Shown: positions 37,297-47,356, numbered from the stretch's first letter. The stretch is 64,000 bases of DNA from Bifidobacterium breve (GCA_945878865.1 CAMCUD010000018.1:1-64000); one strand, 5' to 3'. Notes: a model not told the origin generated them from the sequence alone. Program-made: numbers and translations.

Positions 37297-38904
37297 ATGA
37301 CCTTCGGGATGCGCGGCGCCGCAGGCGCCTGTCTCACCTTCGTCGCCGCTGTGGCCCTCACGGCCGTGGCGGCGGCGCCGCAGGCCGGCGCGACGAGTGG
37401 CTGCACCACGCCGGCCAGCCCGGACGAGCACGAACCGCCGTGCAATCCGGCGCTCGCCGACTCGCCCTGGCCAATGCCCCACCGCAACAGTTACGCGCAG
37501 GCGTCCTCGCCCTTCCCCGGGCCTGCAGCCGGCCAGGCCACGGCCTATCAGGGCGTGCGATATCTCGGGGTGTCGTTCGCGAACATCACCGGGCCGTACC
37601 CCGACGGCCGGCGCAACATCTTCTCGGCGGCGCTCGTCGGCGAGCAGGTGCGCCCCGTCGTGAAGGTCGACGAGCAGCACGGGCGGCTCATCGGCGCCGC
37701 GACCCGCCGGGGCGTCTCGCAGATCGGGACCACCTCCGGGGTCTACGCGCTGCTCGACCGTGACAACCGGCAGATCGTCCCGTATGGCCGGACCATCGAG
37801 GTCTGGGGCGACGCACGCCCGGGCGTGCGCGCCTCGCAGCCGAAGCTTCTGCTCCGCTATCCGCTTCCCACGCAGGCGCTGTGCCGCCCCAGCGACGAGA
37901 TCGTGGGCCTGACTATGCGCTACGACGGGCGACTGGCGTTCGCCACGCGGTACGGGATGGTGGGCACGATTCCGCGCGAGCCCGAGGCGATGCGCGACGA
38001 CGCGCTGCGCGTCGCGTCGATCAACGGCGAGCAGTGCGCCGCCCCGGCGGTCCCGGAGGCCGACCTCGAGCTGATCTCGAACTCGATCGCGGCGGACGAG
38101 GCGGGCGGGATGTACCCGGCCTCCAACCGCGCGCAGTACCGCTTCGACGACGACGGCACCGCGGTCACGCGCACCTGGCGGGCCGAGTACGCGGTCGAGC
38201 CGAGCAGCGGCGGCGTACGGCTCACCGACGGCACCGGGTCGACGCCCACGCTCATGGGCACCGACGAGGACGACGACCGGTTCGTCGTCATCACCGACGG
38301 CCAGCGCGTCATGCACCTCACGCTGCTTTGGCGCGACGAGATCCCTGAGGACTGGGAGCCCATCGCGCCGGGCAAGGACCGCCGGATCGCCTGCGAGGTG
38401 CCGATCACGTTCGATGATCCGACGGCCACCGACACCGTCTCCGAGCAGTCGGTCGTCGTGCGCGGGTACGCGAGCTACGTGCCGAACAACCAGCTGCGCC
38501 ATGCGGACTGGGTCAACCGGCTGAGCGACACGCAGCGCGTCGCGGTCTCCGGTTTCCTCGGCCAGGACCCGAAGCACGCGCCGTACGGGCTCGAGCGCAT
38601 CGATTGGGACCCGGAGACGCGGACGTGCAAGGTCCGCTGGGTCAATCGCGACGTCTCGATCCCCAATGGGGTCCCCTCGATGAGCGCGGCGACGAACCTC
38701 GTGTACGGCGTCGGCCAGCGTGACGGGGTCTGGGGGCTGGAGGGCGTCGACGCCGATTCCGGCAGTTCGCGGCTCTGGGTCCCGGCGGGGCGCGACCCGG
38801 TGGACAACGGCTTCTACTCGCCCGCGGTCATCGGCGTGAACGGTGACCTCTGGACCGGCACGGTCGCCGGCCTTGGCCGGTATCGCGCGAAGGCGGCCGG
38901 GTGA
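37297..38904 (+). CDS. Secreted protein of unknown function, possible beta-propeller/quinoprotein-like fold
   Basis: Signal peptide, ATG 37297 with GGGAGG RBS; long ORF ending ATGA-style at the next gene. Confidence 0.65.
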   Translation: MTFGMRGAAGACLTFVAAVALTAVAAAPQAGATSGCTTPASPDEHEPPCNPALADSPWPMPHRNSYAQASSPFPGPAAGQATAYQGVRYLGVSFANITGPYPDGRRNIFSAALVGEQVRPVVKVDEQHGRLIGAATRRGVSQIGTTSGVYALLDRDNRQIVPYGRTIEVWGDARPGVRASQPKLLLRYPLPTQALCRPSDEIVGLTMRYDGRLAFATRYGMVGTIPREPEAMRDDALRVASINGEQCAAPAVPEADLELISNSIAADEAGGMYPASNRAQYRFDDDGTAVTRTWRAEYAVEPSSGGVRLTDGTGSTPTLMGTDEDDDRFVVITDGQRVMHLTLLWRDEIPEDWEPIAPGKDRRIACEVPITFDDPTATDTVSEQSVVVRGYASYVPNNQLRHADWVNRLSDTQRVAVSGFLGQDPKHAPYGLERIDWDPETRTCKVRWVNRDVSIPNGVPSMSAATNLVYGVGQRDGVWGLEGVDADSGSSRLWVPAGRDPVDNGFYSPAVIGVNGDLWTGTVAGLGRYRAKAAG

Positions 38905-39974
38905 TGCGGCTCGGCGCGAGCGTCGGCTACTTCAGTGCGCTCTCCGGCGTGGAGGACGAGCTGCGCTTCGCGGTCGAGGCCGAACGCCTGGGCTACGACT
39001 CGCTGTGGGTCGGCGAGCCGTACGGCAACGACGCTGCCACCGTGCTGGCCTGGTTCGCCGGTGCGACCTCCACCATCACGCTCGGATCGGGCATCCTCGC
39101 GATCCCAGGCCGGACACCCGCGATGTGTGGGCAGACCGCCGCGACCCTCGATCTGATCTCGGGCGGGCGGCTGATCCTGGGGCTCGGCGCGTCGGGCCCT
39201 CAAGTCTCCGAGGGCTGGCACGGCGTGCGCTTCGCCCGGCAGTTGCAGCGGACACGCGAGTACGTCGACATCGTGCGGATGGTCGTGCGCCGCGACCGGG
39301 TCCGGTACGACGGGCAGGAGTTCGTCCTGCCGCTGCCCGACGGGCCCGGCAAGGCGCTGAAGCTCATCCTCCATCCGCCTCGACGCGAGGTCCCGGTCTA
39401 CCTGGCCGCGCTGGGCCCGCGCAACCTCGAGCTCTGCGGTGAGATCGCCGATGGCTGGCTGCCGCTCTGGTATGCGCCCGAGCATGCGGAGCGGCTCGCC
39501 GAGCCCCTCGTCGCGGGGGCCGAGCGGGCGGGTCGCGATCCGGCGCAGATCGCGGTGTGCCCGTCGGTGATGTTCCGGGTCGACGACGACCTCGAACGCG
39601 CCCGGGCGATCATGCGCCCGGCGCTCGCCCTGTATGTCGGTGGGATGGGTTCGCGCGAGCAGAACTTCTACCGCGCGCTCATCGGCAGCTACGGGTACGA
39701 GGAGCTGTCGCTCGCCGTGCAGGACCGGTATCTCGGCGGCGACCAAGCCGGGGCCGCGGCGATGCTGCCGGACGAGCTCATCGATCTCGTCTGCCTGTGC
39801 GGCCCCGTCGACCGGGTCGCCGCGCGGCTGGGCGACTTCGCCGGTGCCGGCGTCGAGACGGTCATCGGGATCCCGGGCGCGATGTCCGCGGACGACCGGC
39901 TCGACCAGCTGCGTCGGCTCGCCGAGGCCGGCGCGGCCGCCGGGGTCACCATGGGCGCCCGGGCGGCCTCATGA
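38904..39974 (+). CDS. LLM-class (luciferase-like) F420-dependent oxidoreductase
   Basis: GASVGYFSALSGVEDELRFAVEAERLGYDSLWVGEPYGNDA, TITLGSGILAIPGRTPAMCGQTAATLDLISGGRLILGLGASGPQV. Confidence 0.88.
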   Translation: MRLGASVGYFSALSGVEDELRFAVEAERLGYDSLWVGEPYGNDAATVLAWFAGATSTITLGSGILAIPGRTPAMCGQTAATLDLISGGRLILGLGASGPQVSEGWHGVRFARQLQRTREYVDIVRMVVRRDRVRYDGQEFVLPLPDGPGKALKLILHPPRREVPVYLAALGPRNLELCGEIADGWLPLWYAPEHAERLAEPLVAGAERAGRDPAQIAVCPSVMFRVDDDLERARAIMRPALALYVGGMGSREQNFYRALIGSYGYEELSLAVQDRYLGGDQAGAAAMLPDELIDLVCLCGPVDRVAARLGDFAGAGVETVIGIPGAMSADDRLDQLRRLAEAGAAAGVTMGARAAS

Positions 39975-40768
39975 CCACGTTCGAGACCCTCGAGATCGAC
40001 CGCGCGGATGACGGCATCGTGACCGTGACGCTGTCGCGTCCCGAGTGCCTGAACGCGATCAGCGGGCAGATGTTCGTCGAGCTGCATGAGCTGTGCGCGC
40101 TGGTTGATCGAGACGAGACCATTCGTGCGGTCGTCCTCACCGGCGCGGGTCGGGGCTTCTGCGCGGGGCTCGATCTCTCCGAGGCACGCGCGATCCCGGG
40201 CATGAGCGCGCAGGAGATGCTGCGGTTGCAGGAGCATGGGGCCGACGCCATCGTGCGGTTGCGACACCTCACGGTGCCGGTCATCGCCGCGGTCAACGGC
40301 CCAGCTGCGGGTGGGGGTCTCGCGCTGGCGCTCGCGGCCGATGTGCGGCTCGCGGCGCCTGAGGCGAGGTTCGGTGTGGCGTTCGTGCGCCTGGGCCTGT
40401 CGGCGTGCGACGTCGGCGTGTCGTGGCTGCTGCCCCGCGTCGTCGGTCTCGGCCACGCGTCGGAGCTCATGCTCACCGGGAGGGTGATCGACCCATCCGA
40501 GGCTGAGCGCATCGGGCTGGTGAACCGTGTCGCCGACAGCGACGTGGTCGCCGCCGCGCGGGCCGTCGCGCAGGAGATGGTCCGCAACAGCCCGTTCGGC
40601 CTGAAGCTCACGAAGCAGGGGCTGCAGCTGGCCGTCGACGCGCCGTCGATGCAGGCCGCGGTCGCGCTGGAGAACCGCAACCAGGCGCTCGCGTCGCGGA
40701 CGCGGGACATGGAGCGGGCCGTTCGCGGGTTCATCGCGAGCGAGCCGGTCGAGTACCGGGGGGACTGA
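39971..40768 (+). CDS. Enoyl-CoA hydratase/isomerase
   Basis: VVLTGAGRGFCAGLDLSE, VIAAVNGPAAGGGLALALAADVRLAAPEARFGVAFVRLGLSACDVGVSWLLPRVVG. Confidence 0.92.
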   Translation: MTTFETLEIDRADDGIVTVTLSRPECLNAISGQMFVELHELCALVDRDETIRAVVLTGAGRGFCAGLDLSEARAIPGMSAQEMLRLQEHGADAIVRLRHLTVPVIAAVNGPAAGGGLALALAADVRLAAPEARFGVAFVRLGLSACDVGVSWLLPRVVGLGHASELMLTGRVIDPSEAERIGLVNRVADSDVVAAARAVAQEMVRNSPFGLKLTKQGLQLAVDAPSMQAAVALENRNQALASRTRDMERAVRGFIASEPVEYRGD

Positions 40769-40810
40769 GCAGGTGCACGCATGGTCTGAGCGTGTTCCGC
40801 GAGGAAGCTA

Positions 40811-40838
40811 GATACATACAGTTGTGACTGTATAGTTG
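40811..40838. promoter_or_regulatory. Island operator-like palindrome GATACATACAGTTGTGACTGTATAGTTG
   Basis: ATACAGT-N4-ACTGTAT core, upstream of 40869. Confidence 0.65.
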
Positions 40839-40868
40839 TTAACGGGTCGGTCGGAGGAGCGTGGAGAG

Positions 40869-43800
40869 ATGGTGCAAGGACAGCGTGGGGCGATGGCCCT
40901 GCGGGGAATCTCGCTGGTCGCAGCCACTGCGCTGCTGCTCGTACTCGCATCGTCTGCGAGCGCAACAGTCCGGATCACCGGACTCGTCGCCCAGCCGATC
41001 TCGGCGTCGGCGGCCTGCACCACCGCGCCCCCGCCCGCGGTCGACGCGCCCGCGGGCGCCCACCGCGACCTCTGCGTCTCCGTGAGCCTGGACGGCGGCG
41101 GCGACCGCTTCGGCGGCGGCGACGACGCGCGCAACGTCGCCATGCACCTCCCGCCCGGCTTGGTCGGCAACCCGACCGCGGCGCCGACCTGTGCGGTCGC
41201 GGCATTCAAAGCCGGGCGCTGCGCGGCGGACACCCAGGTCGGTGCGGTGACCGCGAGCGTCGAGACGCTCATCACGATGAGCGTGAAGGGGGAGATCTTC
41301 AACCTGGCGCCGTCCGGAGCGGAACCCGCCCGGCTCGGCCTCCAGGTCGCCGATCCGGTGTTCGGGCTCGCGACGCTGCGGATGGACGCGCCGATCACCA
41401 TCCGGACCACCACCGACTCCGGTCTCGACACCGCGGTGCTCGACGTGCCGCGCTCCTTCGCGGGCCTGCCCATCGAGATGCGGCGCATCAGCATGCGCCT
41501 CTGGGGCTCCGAGAGCGATCACCCCTCGCTCCGATCGTCCTTCGTGACGCTGCCGACCGACTGCGCGCAGAAGACGTCGAGCGTCGACGTCACGAGCTGG
41601 CAGGGGTCGACCGACACCGCGACCGCGTCGTTCACACCGACCGGGTGTGACCAGGTCCCCTTCGAGCCGGCCGTGCGGTTCTCGACCGACACGCGCCGCA
41701 CGGAGACGCCGACCGCGCTGACCGCGTCCATCACCTTCCCGGAACAGGACGAACCGCGGGTGCAGGCGCACCTGGACTCCGCGCGCATCGTCATGCCGCT
41801 CGGCATCGAGCCGTCGCCGTCGATCGGCTCCGACCCGTCGCTCGTGGTGTGCACCGCCGAGCAGCTCGGGCTCGGGCAGGCCGGTCCGGCCGCGTGCCCG
41901 GCGGGGAGCCGCGTGGGGGAGGCGCGGTTCGCCTCGTACGTCCTGCCCACGCCCCTCGCCGGCTCGGTGTATCTCGCCGAGCCGGAAGGGGACGCGCTCA
42001 TGCGGATCTTCATCCTCGCTGAGCTCGGCCCCCAGCGTGACGCGCCGCGGTACAAGTTCGCCATCGATGTGGAGGTCGACGACGCGACCGGTCAGATGAG
42101 CGCGGTCATCGACGATCTGCCGCCGCTGCCCTTCACCGACTTCGACCTGACGTTCCGCGGTGGCGACACCGCAGTCGTCTCGACCCCGCGCGACTGCGGC
42201 ACGGCCAGCGGGGCGCTCACACTGCTCCCGGACAGCGGCGGGGCGGCACGCACCCTGGACGCCGCGGTCACGGTGGATGAAGGCTGCGGGGACAACCAGG
42301 CGTTCTCGCCGAGCATCGGGCTGGCCGTCGACCCGCTCCAGGCCGGCGCAGATGCATCCCTCAGCACGATCGTCGAACGTCCGGACCGGCAGGCGCACCT
42401 CTCGCGCATGGACGTCTCGCTGCCGACCGGCCTGCTCGGGAGGCTGGGCTCGCTCACGTTCTGCCCCGTGGCGGTCGCGCGGGCCGCGGCGTGCCCGCCG
42501 GAGAGCCGCATCGGACGGGCGGTGGTCAGCGCCGGGCCGGGCGGCAGCCCGGTGACGCTCACCGGCGACGTGTTCCTCACCGAGGGGATCAACGGGTCGC
42601 TCGCCGGGATGGCGGCGGCGATCCCCGCGCGGCTCGGGCCGATCGACTTGGGAACGATCGTGACGGTCGCCGAGATCCGTGCGCGAGGGACGGGCGACGG
42701 CCTCGACATCGTCTCTGAGCCGTTCCCGTCCCGGATCGCGGGGATCCCCGTGGCGGTGCGGCGATTCGAGCTGGCGCTGGGCAGCGGGTTCGCCTTCAAC
42801 GCCACGAGTTGCGCGCCGAAGGAGGCCGTCGCGCGCTTCACCAGCGACCGCGGCCAGGCCGCGGCCTCCACGACGCCGTACCAGCCCCAGGGTTGTGAGC
42901 GCCTCGGGTTCAAGCCGCAGATCGCCGCGACGGTGAAGGGACCCGTCCCGCGCAACGCGCACCCCGAGATCTCCGCGGCCGTGCGCCTGGCACCGGGGCA
43001 GTCCAACGCGAGCAAGATGCGGATCGCACTGCCCGCCGGGCTGTCCGTGGACTTCGAGAACCTCAGCAGCATCTGCACGCAGGCGCAGTTCGAGGCGCGC
43101 GCCTGCCCCCCGGCGAGCGCGGCCGCGCGCCTGCGAGCCACCACGCCCGTCTGGCCGACGCCGCTTGAGGGCGTCGGATACGTGCTCCAGCGGCCGGGAG
43201 CCGCCCTGCCGGAGCTGGGCGTGCAGGTCGACGGCCCGATCCCGCTGGCACTTACCGGCTCGATCGAGATCGGGACGGACAAGCGGCTCTCGACCGTGTT
43301 CGCCGGTCTGCCCGACGTGCCGCTCTCGGAGATCGAGCTCACGCTCACGGGCGGTCCGAAGGGGCTGCTCGTGGCGACGAAGGATCTGTGCACGGGCAAC
43401 GCGCCACGCTTCGACGGAACGCTCGACGCGCACTCCGGGGCAGCGACGAAGATCTCGGTCGCGGCCCAGACCACGGGGTGTCGGCCCTCGGCGACCGTCC
43501 AGTCCGGTTCGCTGCGGGACGGGCGCCCGGCGGTCACGCTGCGGGCCGACAGCGGGCAGCAACGGCTCTCCGACGTGCGCCTGCGCCTGCCGTCGGGGAT
43601 GCGGATGGCGTCCGCGCAGAGCGTGCGCAAGCGGCTGAAGCTCACGGCGGTCGGGGGTGATCGCCGGCGGGCGCGTGTGACCGTGGGCCGCGAGAGCATC
43701 CGGGTGCGCGTGCCGGCCGCGGCGTCCGTCCGGCGGCTCACGCTGCGCCTGGACAAGGGCGCGGTGCGGGTGTCCTCGCGGCTGCGGCGCGCCCGGAGCC

Positions 43801-43892
43801 CGCGGCTGGGGTTCGAGGTGCGGCTCGCGGGACCCGGCGCGCGGACCACGAGCACGCGGGTCTCGGCCCGACCCCCGTCCGGCCAGGGATGA
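40869..43892 (+). CDS. Large secreted protein with about four tandem diverged Cys-pair domains
   Basis: Signal peptide; repeated pattern LPxGL...C...CPxxSxVGxA... (LPPGLVGNPT, MPLGIEPSPS, LPTGLLGRLG, LPAGLSVDFE units); basic C-terminal tail. Confidence 0.75.
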   Translation: MVQGQRGAMALRGISLVAATALLLVLASSASATVRITGLVAQPISASAACTTAPPPAVDAPAGAHRDLCVSVSLDGGGDRFGGGDDARNVAMHLPPGLVGNPTAAPTCAVAAFKAGRCAADTQVGAVTASVETLITMSVKGEIFNLAPSGAEPARLGLQVADPVFGLATLRMDAPITIRTTTDSGLDTAVLDVPRSFAGLPIEMRRISMRLWGSESDHPSLRSSFVTLPTDCAQKTSSVDVTSWQGSTDTATASFTPTGCDQVPFEPAVRFSTDTRRTETPTALTASITFPEQDEPRVQAHLDSARIVMPLGIEPSPSIGSDPSLVVCTAEQLGLGQAGPAACPAGSRVGEARFASYVLPTPLAGSVYLAEPEGDALMRIFILAELGPQRDAPRYKFAIDVEVDDATGQMSAVIDDLPPLPFTDFDLTFRGGDTAVVSTPRDCGTASGALTLLPDSGGAARTLDAAVTVDEGCGDNQAFSPSIGLAVDPLQAGADASLSTIVERPDRQAHLSRMDVSLPTGLLGRLGSLTFCPVAVARAAACPPESRIGRAVVSAGPGGSPVTLTGDVFLTEGINGSLAGMAAAIPARLGPIDLGTIVTVAEIRARGTGDGLDIVSEPFPSRIAGIPVAVRRFELALGSGFAFNATSCAPKEAVARFTSDRGQAAASTTPYQPQGCERLGFKPQIAATVKGPVPRNAHPEISAAVRLAPGQSNASKMRIALPAGLSVDFENLSSICTQAQFEARACPPASAAARLRATTPVWPTPLEGVGYVLQRPGAALPELGVQVDGPIPLALTGSIEIGTDKRLSTVFAGLPDVPLSEIELTLTGGPKGLLVATKDLCTGNAPRFDGTLDAHSGAATKISVAAQTTGCRPSATVQSGSLRDGRPAVTLRADSGQQRLSDVRLRLPSGMRMASAQSVRKRLKLTAVGGDRRRARVTVGRESIRVRVPAAASVRRLTLRLDKGAVRVSSRLRRARSPRLGFEVRLAGPGARTTSTRVSARPPSGQG

Positions 43893-43951
43893 GAAGGCAG
43901 GCCGCGCGGGCGAGGGGGAGGCGCGCCCGCGCGGCCGTTCGGCGGCGTTGA

Positions 43952-44836
43952 TCAGCTGATCGCGGCGCCGCCGAGCTTGTCGGCGATCACGTCGATCGTC
44001 CACGGCTGGTCGGTGTCGATGCCCTCGCCGACCTCCCAGTTGCGCAGGCGGTTGATCTGCCCACCCTGGACGGCGAAGACCTCGCCGGTGACCGGGCAGT
44101 CGGCGGTGGCCAGCCAGGCGACGAGCGGCGAGATGTTCGCCGGATCGAACGCGTCGAACGCATCCGGATCGTCGGGCTTGGCCATCATCGCGCCGATCCC
44201 CGGCACGTCCGCGGTGAGCCGGGTGCGCGCGGTCGGCGCGATCGCGTTGACCCGCACGCCGTAGCGCTCGAGCTCGGCGGCGGCGACGAGCGTCAGCGCC
44301 GCGATCCCCGCCTTCGCCGCGCCGTAGTTGGCCTGGCCGGGGTTCGGGAGGAAGACGCCCGAGCCCGACGCGGTGTTGATGACCGCGGCATTGACCTCCT
44401 CGCCGGCCTTGCTGCGGGCCCGCCAGTGCTCGACGGCGTGACGCAGGGCAGAGAAGTGGCCCTTGAGGTGGACGCGGACGACGGCGTCCCACTCCTCCTC
44501 GGTCATCGCGTTGAGGAACCGGTCACGAAGGATGCCCGCGTTGTTGACGAGCACGTCGACGCGGCCGAACCGGTCGACCGCCGCCTGGATGAGGCGTTCG
44601 GCGCCGGCGAAGTCGGCGACGTCGTCGGTGTTCGCGATCGCCGTGCTGCCGGCGGCTTCGATCTCCGCGACCACGTCGGCGGCCGGGCCCTGGTCGGCGC
44701 CCGTGCCGTCGTTGGCTCCGCCGAGGTCGTTGATGACGACCTGCGCGCCCTCGCGGGCGAACAGCAATGCGTGTTCGCGGCCGATGCCGCGTCCCGCGCC
44801 GGTGATGACCGCGACGCGGCCTTCCAACGCTCCCAT
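43952..44836 (-). CDS. Short-chain dehydrogenase (3-hydroxyacyl-CoA dehydrogenase-like)
   Basis: VAVITGAGRGIGREHALLFAREGAQVVINDLGG, LVNNAGILRD, NYGAAKAGIAALTLVAAAEL; ATG 44836. Confidence 0.92.
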   Translation of the reverse strand: MGALEGRVAVITGAGRGIGREHALLFAREGAQVVINDLGGANDGTGADQGPAADVVAEIEAAGSTAIANTDDVADFAGAERLIQAAVDRFGRVDVLVNNAGILRDRFLNAMTEEEWDAVVRVHLKGHFSALRHAVEHWRARSKAGEEVNAAVINTASGSGVFLPNPGQANYGAAKAGIAALTLVAAAELERYGVRVNAIAPTARTRLTADVPGIGAMMAKPDDPDAFDAFDPANISPLVAWLATADCPVTGEVFAVQGGQINRLRNWEVGEGIDTDQPWTIDVIADKLGGAAIS

Positions 44837-44881
44837 GTGGTGCTCCTCTCGTAGGTGGGCGGCAGGCGCCGCCGTCGACTT

Positions 44882-44909
44882 AATACATACCAGCTTGACT
44901 GTTTGTTTC
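44882..44909. promoter_or_regulatory. Island operator-like site AATACATACCAGCTTGACTGTTTGTTTC
   Basis: Between divergent SDR and tetR genes. Confidence 0.6.
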
Positions 44910-44930
44910 ATACCACGTACGGTCCGCGCC

Positions 44931-45584
44931 ATGACGGGTGTCGACCCAGCACCGAGAACGCAGGACGCTCGCCGTGTCGCCACGCGCACGGCGTTGCTCG
45001 ACGCGACCATCGAGTGCCTGATCGTCTTCGGGTACCAGGGCACGACGACCGCGCGGATCGCCGAGCGCGCTGGCGTCTCGCGCGGCGCGCAGATCCATCA
45101 CTTCCACACGAAGGCGGGGCTGGTGGCCGAGGCGCTGCACCAGCTGGCCGAGCGGAGGGCGATGCAGCTGGTTCCCCACCTGGAGCGTCTGCCCGCCGGC
45201 GCCGGCCGGGTGACCGCGGGCCTGGACCTGCTGTGGGACGCGCACACCGATCCGCTGTTCGAAGCGGCGCTGGAGCTGTGGGTGGCCGCGCGCACCGATG
45301 AAGAGCTGCGCGCGCAGCTGGCGCCAGTCGAGCGCGACATCACCAGCCGGCTGCGCGCCGCCGGCCGCCCGGTCTTCGATCCCGACGGCGAGATCGCCGA
45401 CCTGGACACGTGGCTTGATCTCGCACTCGGAACGATGCGTGGCCTGGCCATGCAGCGTTCCCTCCAGCCGCCGGACCGTCGCGCGCCGACGGCACGCGAG
45501 TGGGCGCGGTGGCGCGAGCGCCTCGCGGCGCTCCTACGCGCACCCGCCTTCGCATCACACCCCAGAACAAGGAGCATCACGTGA
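44931..45584 (+). CDS. TetR/AcrR family regulator (related to 20052-20723)
   Basis: [68 protein letters not shown] shared with the first TetR. Confidence 0.93.
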   Translation: MTGVDPAPRTQDARRVATRTALLDATIECLIVFGYQGTTTARIAERAGVSRGAQIHHFHTKAGLVAEALHQLAERRAMQLVPHLERLPAGAGRVTAGLDLLWDAHTDPLFEAALELWVAARTDEELRAQLAPVERDITSRLRAAGRPVFDPDGEIADLDTWLDLALGTMRGLAMQRSLQPPDRRAPTAREWARWRERLAALLRAPAFASHPRTRSIT

Positions 45585-46792
45585 GTAGCAACGGGTCCAA
45601 CCGCGTCTTCGTCATTGGCGTGGGGATGACGAAGTTCGAGAAGCCGGGCAGTCGCGAATGGGACTACCCGGACATGGCCAAGGAGGCCGGCACGAAGGCG
45701 CTGGAGGACGCGGGGGTGGACTACGCGGACATCGAGCGCGCGTTCGCGGGCTACGTGTACGGCGAATCCACCAGCGGGGAGCGGGCGCTGTACGAGTTGG
45801 GGCTCACCGGCCTGCCCATCGTCAACGTCAACAACAACTGCTCCACGGGATCGACCGCGCTGTACCTCGGTCGTGAGGCGGTGCGGGGCGGGCTGGCCGA
45901 CTGCGTGCTCGCGCTCGGCTTCGAGAAGATGCAGAAGGGCTCGCTCGGAGCCACGTTCCATGACCGCGAGCAGCCGACGATGCGCCACTTCATGGCGCTG
46001 TCCGAGCTGTACGAGTTCGAGGCCGCACCCCCCGCCGCGCAGATGTTCGGCAACGCCGGACGGGAGCACATGTCCAACTTCGGGTCCACGCCCGAGCACT
46101 ACGCGTGGATCGGCTGGAAGAACCACAAGCACTCGGTCAACAACCCCTACGCGCAGTTCCAGACCGAGTACACGCTCGACGAGATCAAGGAGGCCCCGCT
46201 GATCTACGAGCCGCTCACGAAGCTTCAGTGCTCGCCGACGAGCGACGGCGCCGGCGCCGCGGTGCTGGCCTCGGAGCGCTTCGTCGACGAGCACGAGCTC
46301 TGGGACCAGGCGGTCGAGATCGTCGCGCAGTCCCTCGTCACGGACATGGAGAGCAGCTTCGGGGACCGCAGCGCCATCAGCGTGGTGGGGTCGAAGATGA
46401 CGCGGCGGGCCGCCGACGAGGTGTACGCGGCGTCGGGCCTCACAGCCGCGGACGTCGACGTCGTCGAGCTCCACGACTGCTTCAGCTGCAATGAGCTGGT
46501 CACCTACGAGGGGCTCGGGCTTGCTGCCGAGGGCGAGGGGCACAAGCTCGTCGAGAACGAGGCGACGACGTACGGCGGCAGTGGCCCCGTCGTCAACCCG
46601 TCCGGCGGGCTGATCAGCAAGGGTCACCCGCTGGGAGCGACCGGCCTGGCGCAGTGCAGCGAGTTGACGTGGCAACTGCGCGGCACCGCCGACAAGCGGC
46701 AGGTCGACGGCGCGGAGGTCGCGCTGCAGCACAACATCGGCATCGGCGGGGCGGTGGTCGTGACGTTGTATCGCCCGGCTGCTGCCGCCTAA
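45581..46792 (+). CDS. SCP-x/lipid-transfer-type thiolase (acetyl-CoA acetyltransferase family)
   Basis: [72 protein letters not shown] start with AAGGAG. Confidence 0.93.
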   Translation: MSSNGSNRVFVIGVGMTKFEKPGSREWDYPDMAKEAGTKALEDAGVDYADIERAFAGYVYGESTSGERALYELGLTGLPIVNVNNNCSTGSTALYLGREAVRGGLADCVLALGFEKMQKGSLGATFHDREQPTMRHFMALSELYEFEAAPPAAQMFGNAGREHMSNFGSTPEHYAWIGWKNHKHSVNNPYAQFQTEYTLDEIKEAPLIYEPLTKLQCSPTSDGAGAAVLASERFVDEHELWDQAVEIVAQSLVTDMESSFGDRSAISVVGSKMTRRAADEVYAASGLTAADVDVVELHDCFSCNELVTYEGLGLAAEGEGHKLVENEATTYGGSGPVVNPSGGLISKGHPLGATGLAQCSELTWQLRGTADKRQVDGAEVALQHNIGIGGAVVVTLYRPAAAA

Positions 46793-46795
46793 CAA

Positions 46796-46823
46796 GATAC
46801 ATACGGTCACGACCGTATCTGAA
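46796..46823. promoter_or_regulatory. Island operator-like palindrome GATACATACGGTCACGACCGTATCTGAA
   Basis: ATACGGTC-AC-GACCGTAT perfect core, upstream of the SRPBCC gene. Confidence 0.7.
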
Positions 46824-46853
46824 CGTTCCATCACCACCAACAGGAGGCCATCG

Positions 46854-47282
46854 ATGCCCACCATCACCAAGACCGCCGAGCTCGCCGCCGCACCCGACAA
46901 GGTGTGGGCCACGCTCACCGACTTCGCCACGTACGGCGACTGGAACGTCGTCCACGTCGGGTTCCCCGACGGCGCGCCGGACGCCGTCGCGGAGGCCGCG
47001 ACGTTCAAGGAGAAGGTGAAGATCATGGGCATGCCCGGCGAAGTGACCTGGACGGTCGCGGCCGCGGAGGAGCCCTCGAAGCTCGAGCTCGCGGGCGCCG
47101 GCCCGATGGGCACGACGATGCGGACCCTCTACCGGCTGGAGCCCAATGGCGACGGCACGCTGCTGACCTACGAGAGCGAGTTCGGCGGTGCGGCGCTCGC
47201 GGCGATGGCGGGGCCGCTCACGAAGGAGTCCGACAAGGCCGCCTCCCAGTCGATCGAGAAGCTCACGGGCCTGCTCGGCTGA
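46854..47282 (+). CDS. SRPBCC family (polyketide cyclase/START-like) protein
   Basis: TITKTAELAAAPDKVWATLTDFATYGDWNVVHVGFPDG; C-terminal amphipathic helix. Confidence 0.85.
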   Translation: MPTITKTAELAAAPDKVWATLTDFATYGDWNVVHVGFPDGAPDAVAEAATFKEKVKIMGMPGEVTWTVAAAEEPSKLELAGAGPMGTTMRTLYRLEPNGDGTLLTYESEFGGAALAAMAGPLTKESDKAASQSIEKLTGLLG

Positions 47283-47313
47283 GGCGAGTACCCGCGCTCG
47301 AGCTGGGGCGCCT

Positions 47314-47353
47314 CGGCGGGGGAGAACGGGCCGGCGCCCGTTCTCCCCCGCCG
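47314..47353. terminator. Perfect 18-bp stem hairpin between convergent SRPBCC and FUSC-like genes
   Basis: CGGCGGGGGAGAACGGGC-CGGC-GCCCGTTCTCCCCCGCCG. Confidence 0.8.
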
Positions 47354-47356
47354 TCT

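Noticed and set aside
40839-44492. 1217-aa minus-strand ORF opposite the large secreted protein
   Set aside because: Arg/Gly/Asp-rich antisense artefact; plus strand has a signal peptide, RBS and repeat structure.
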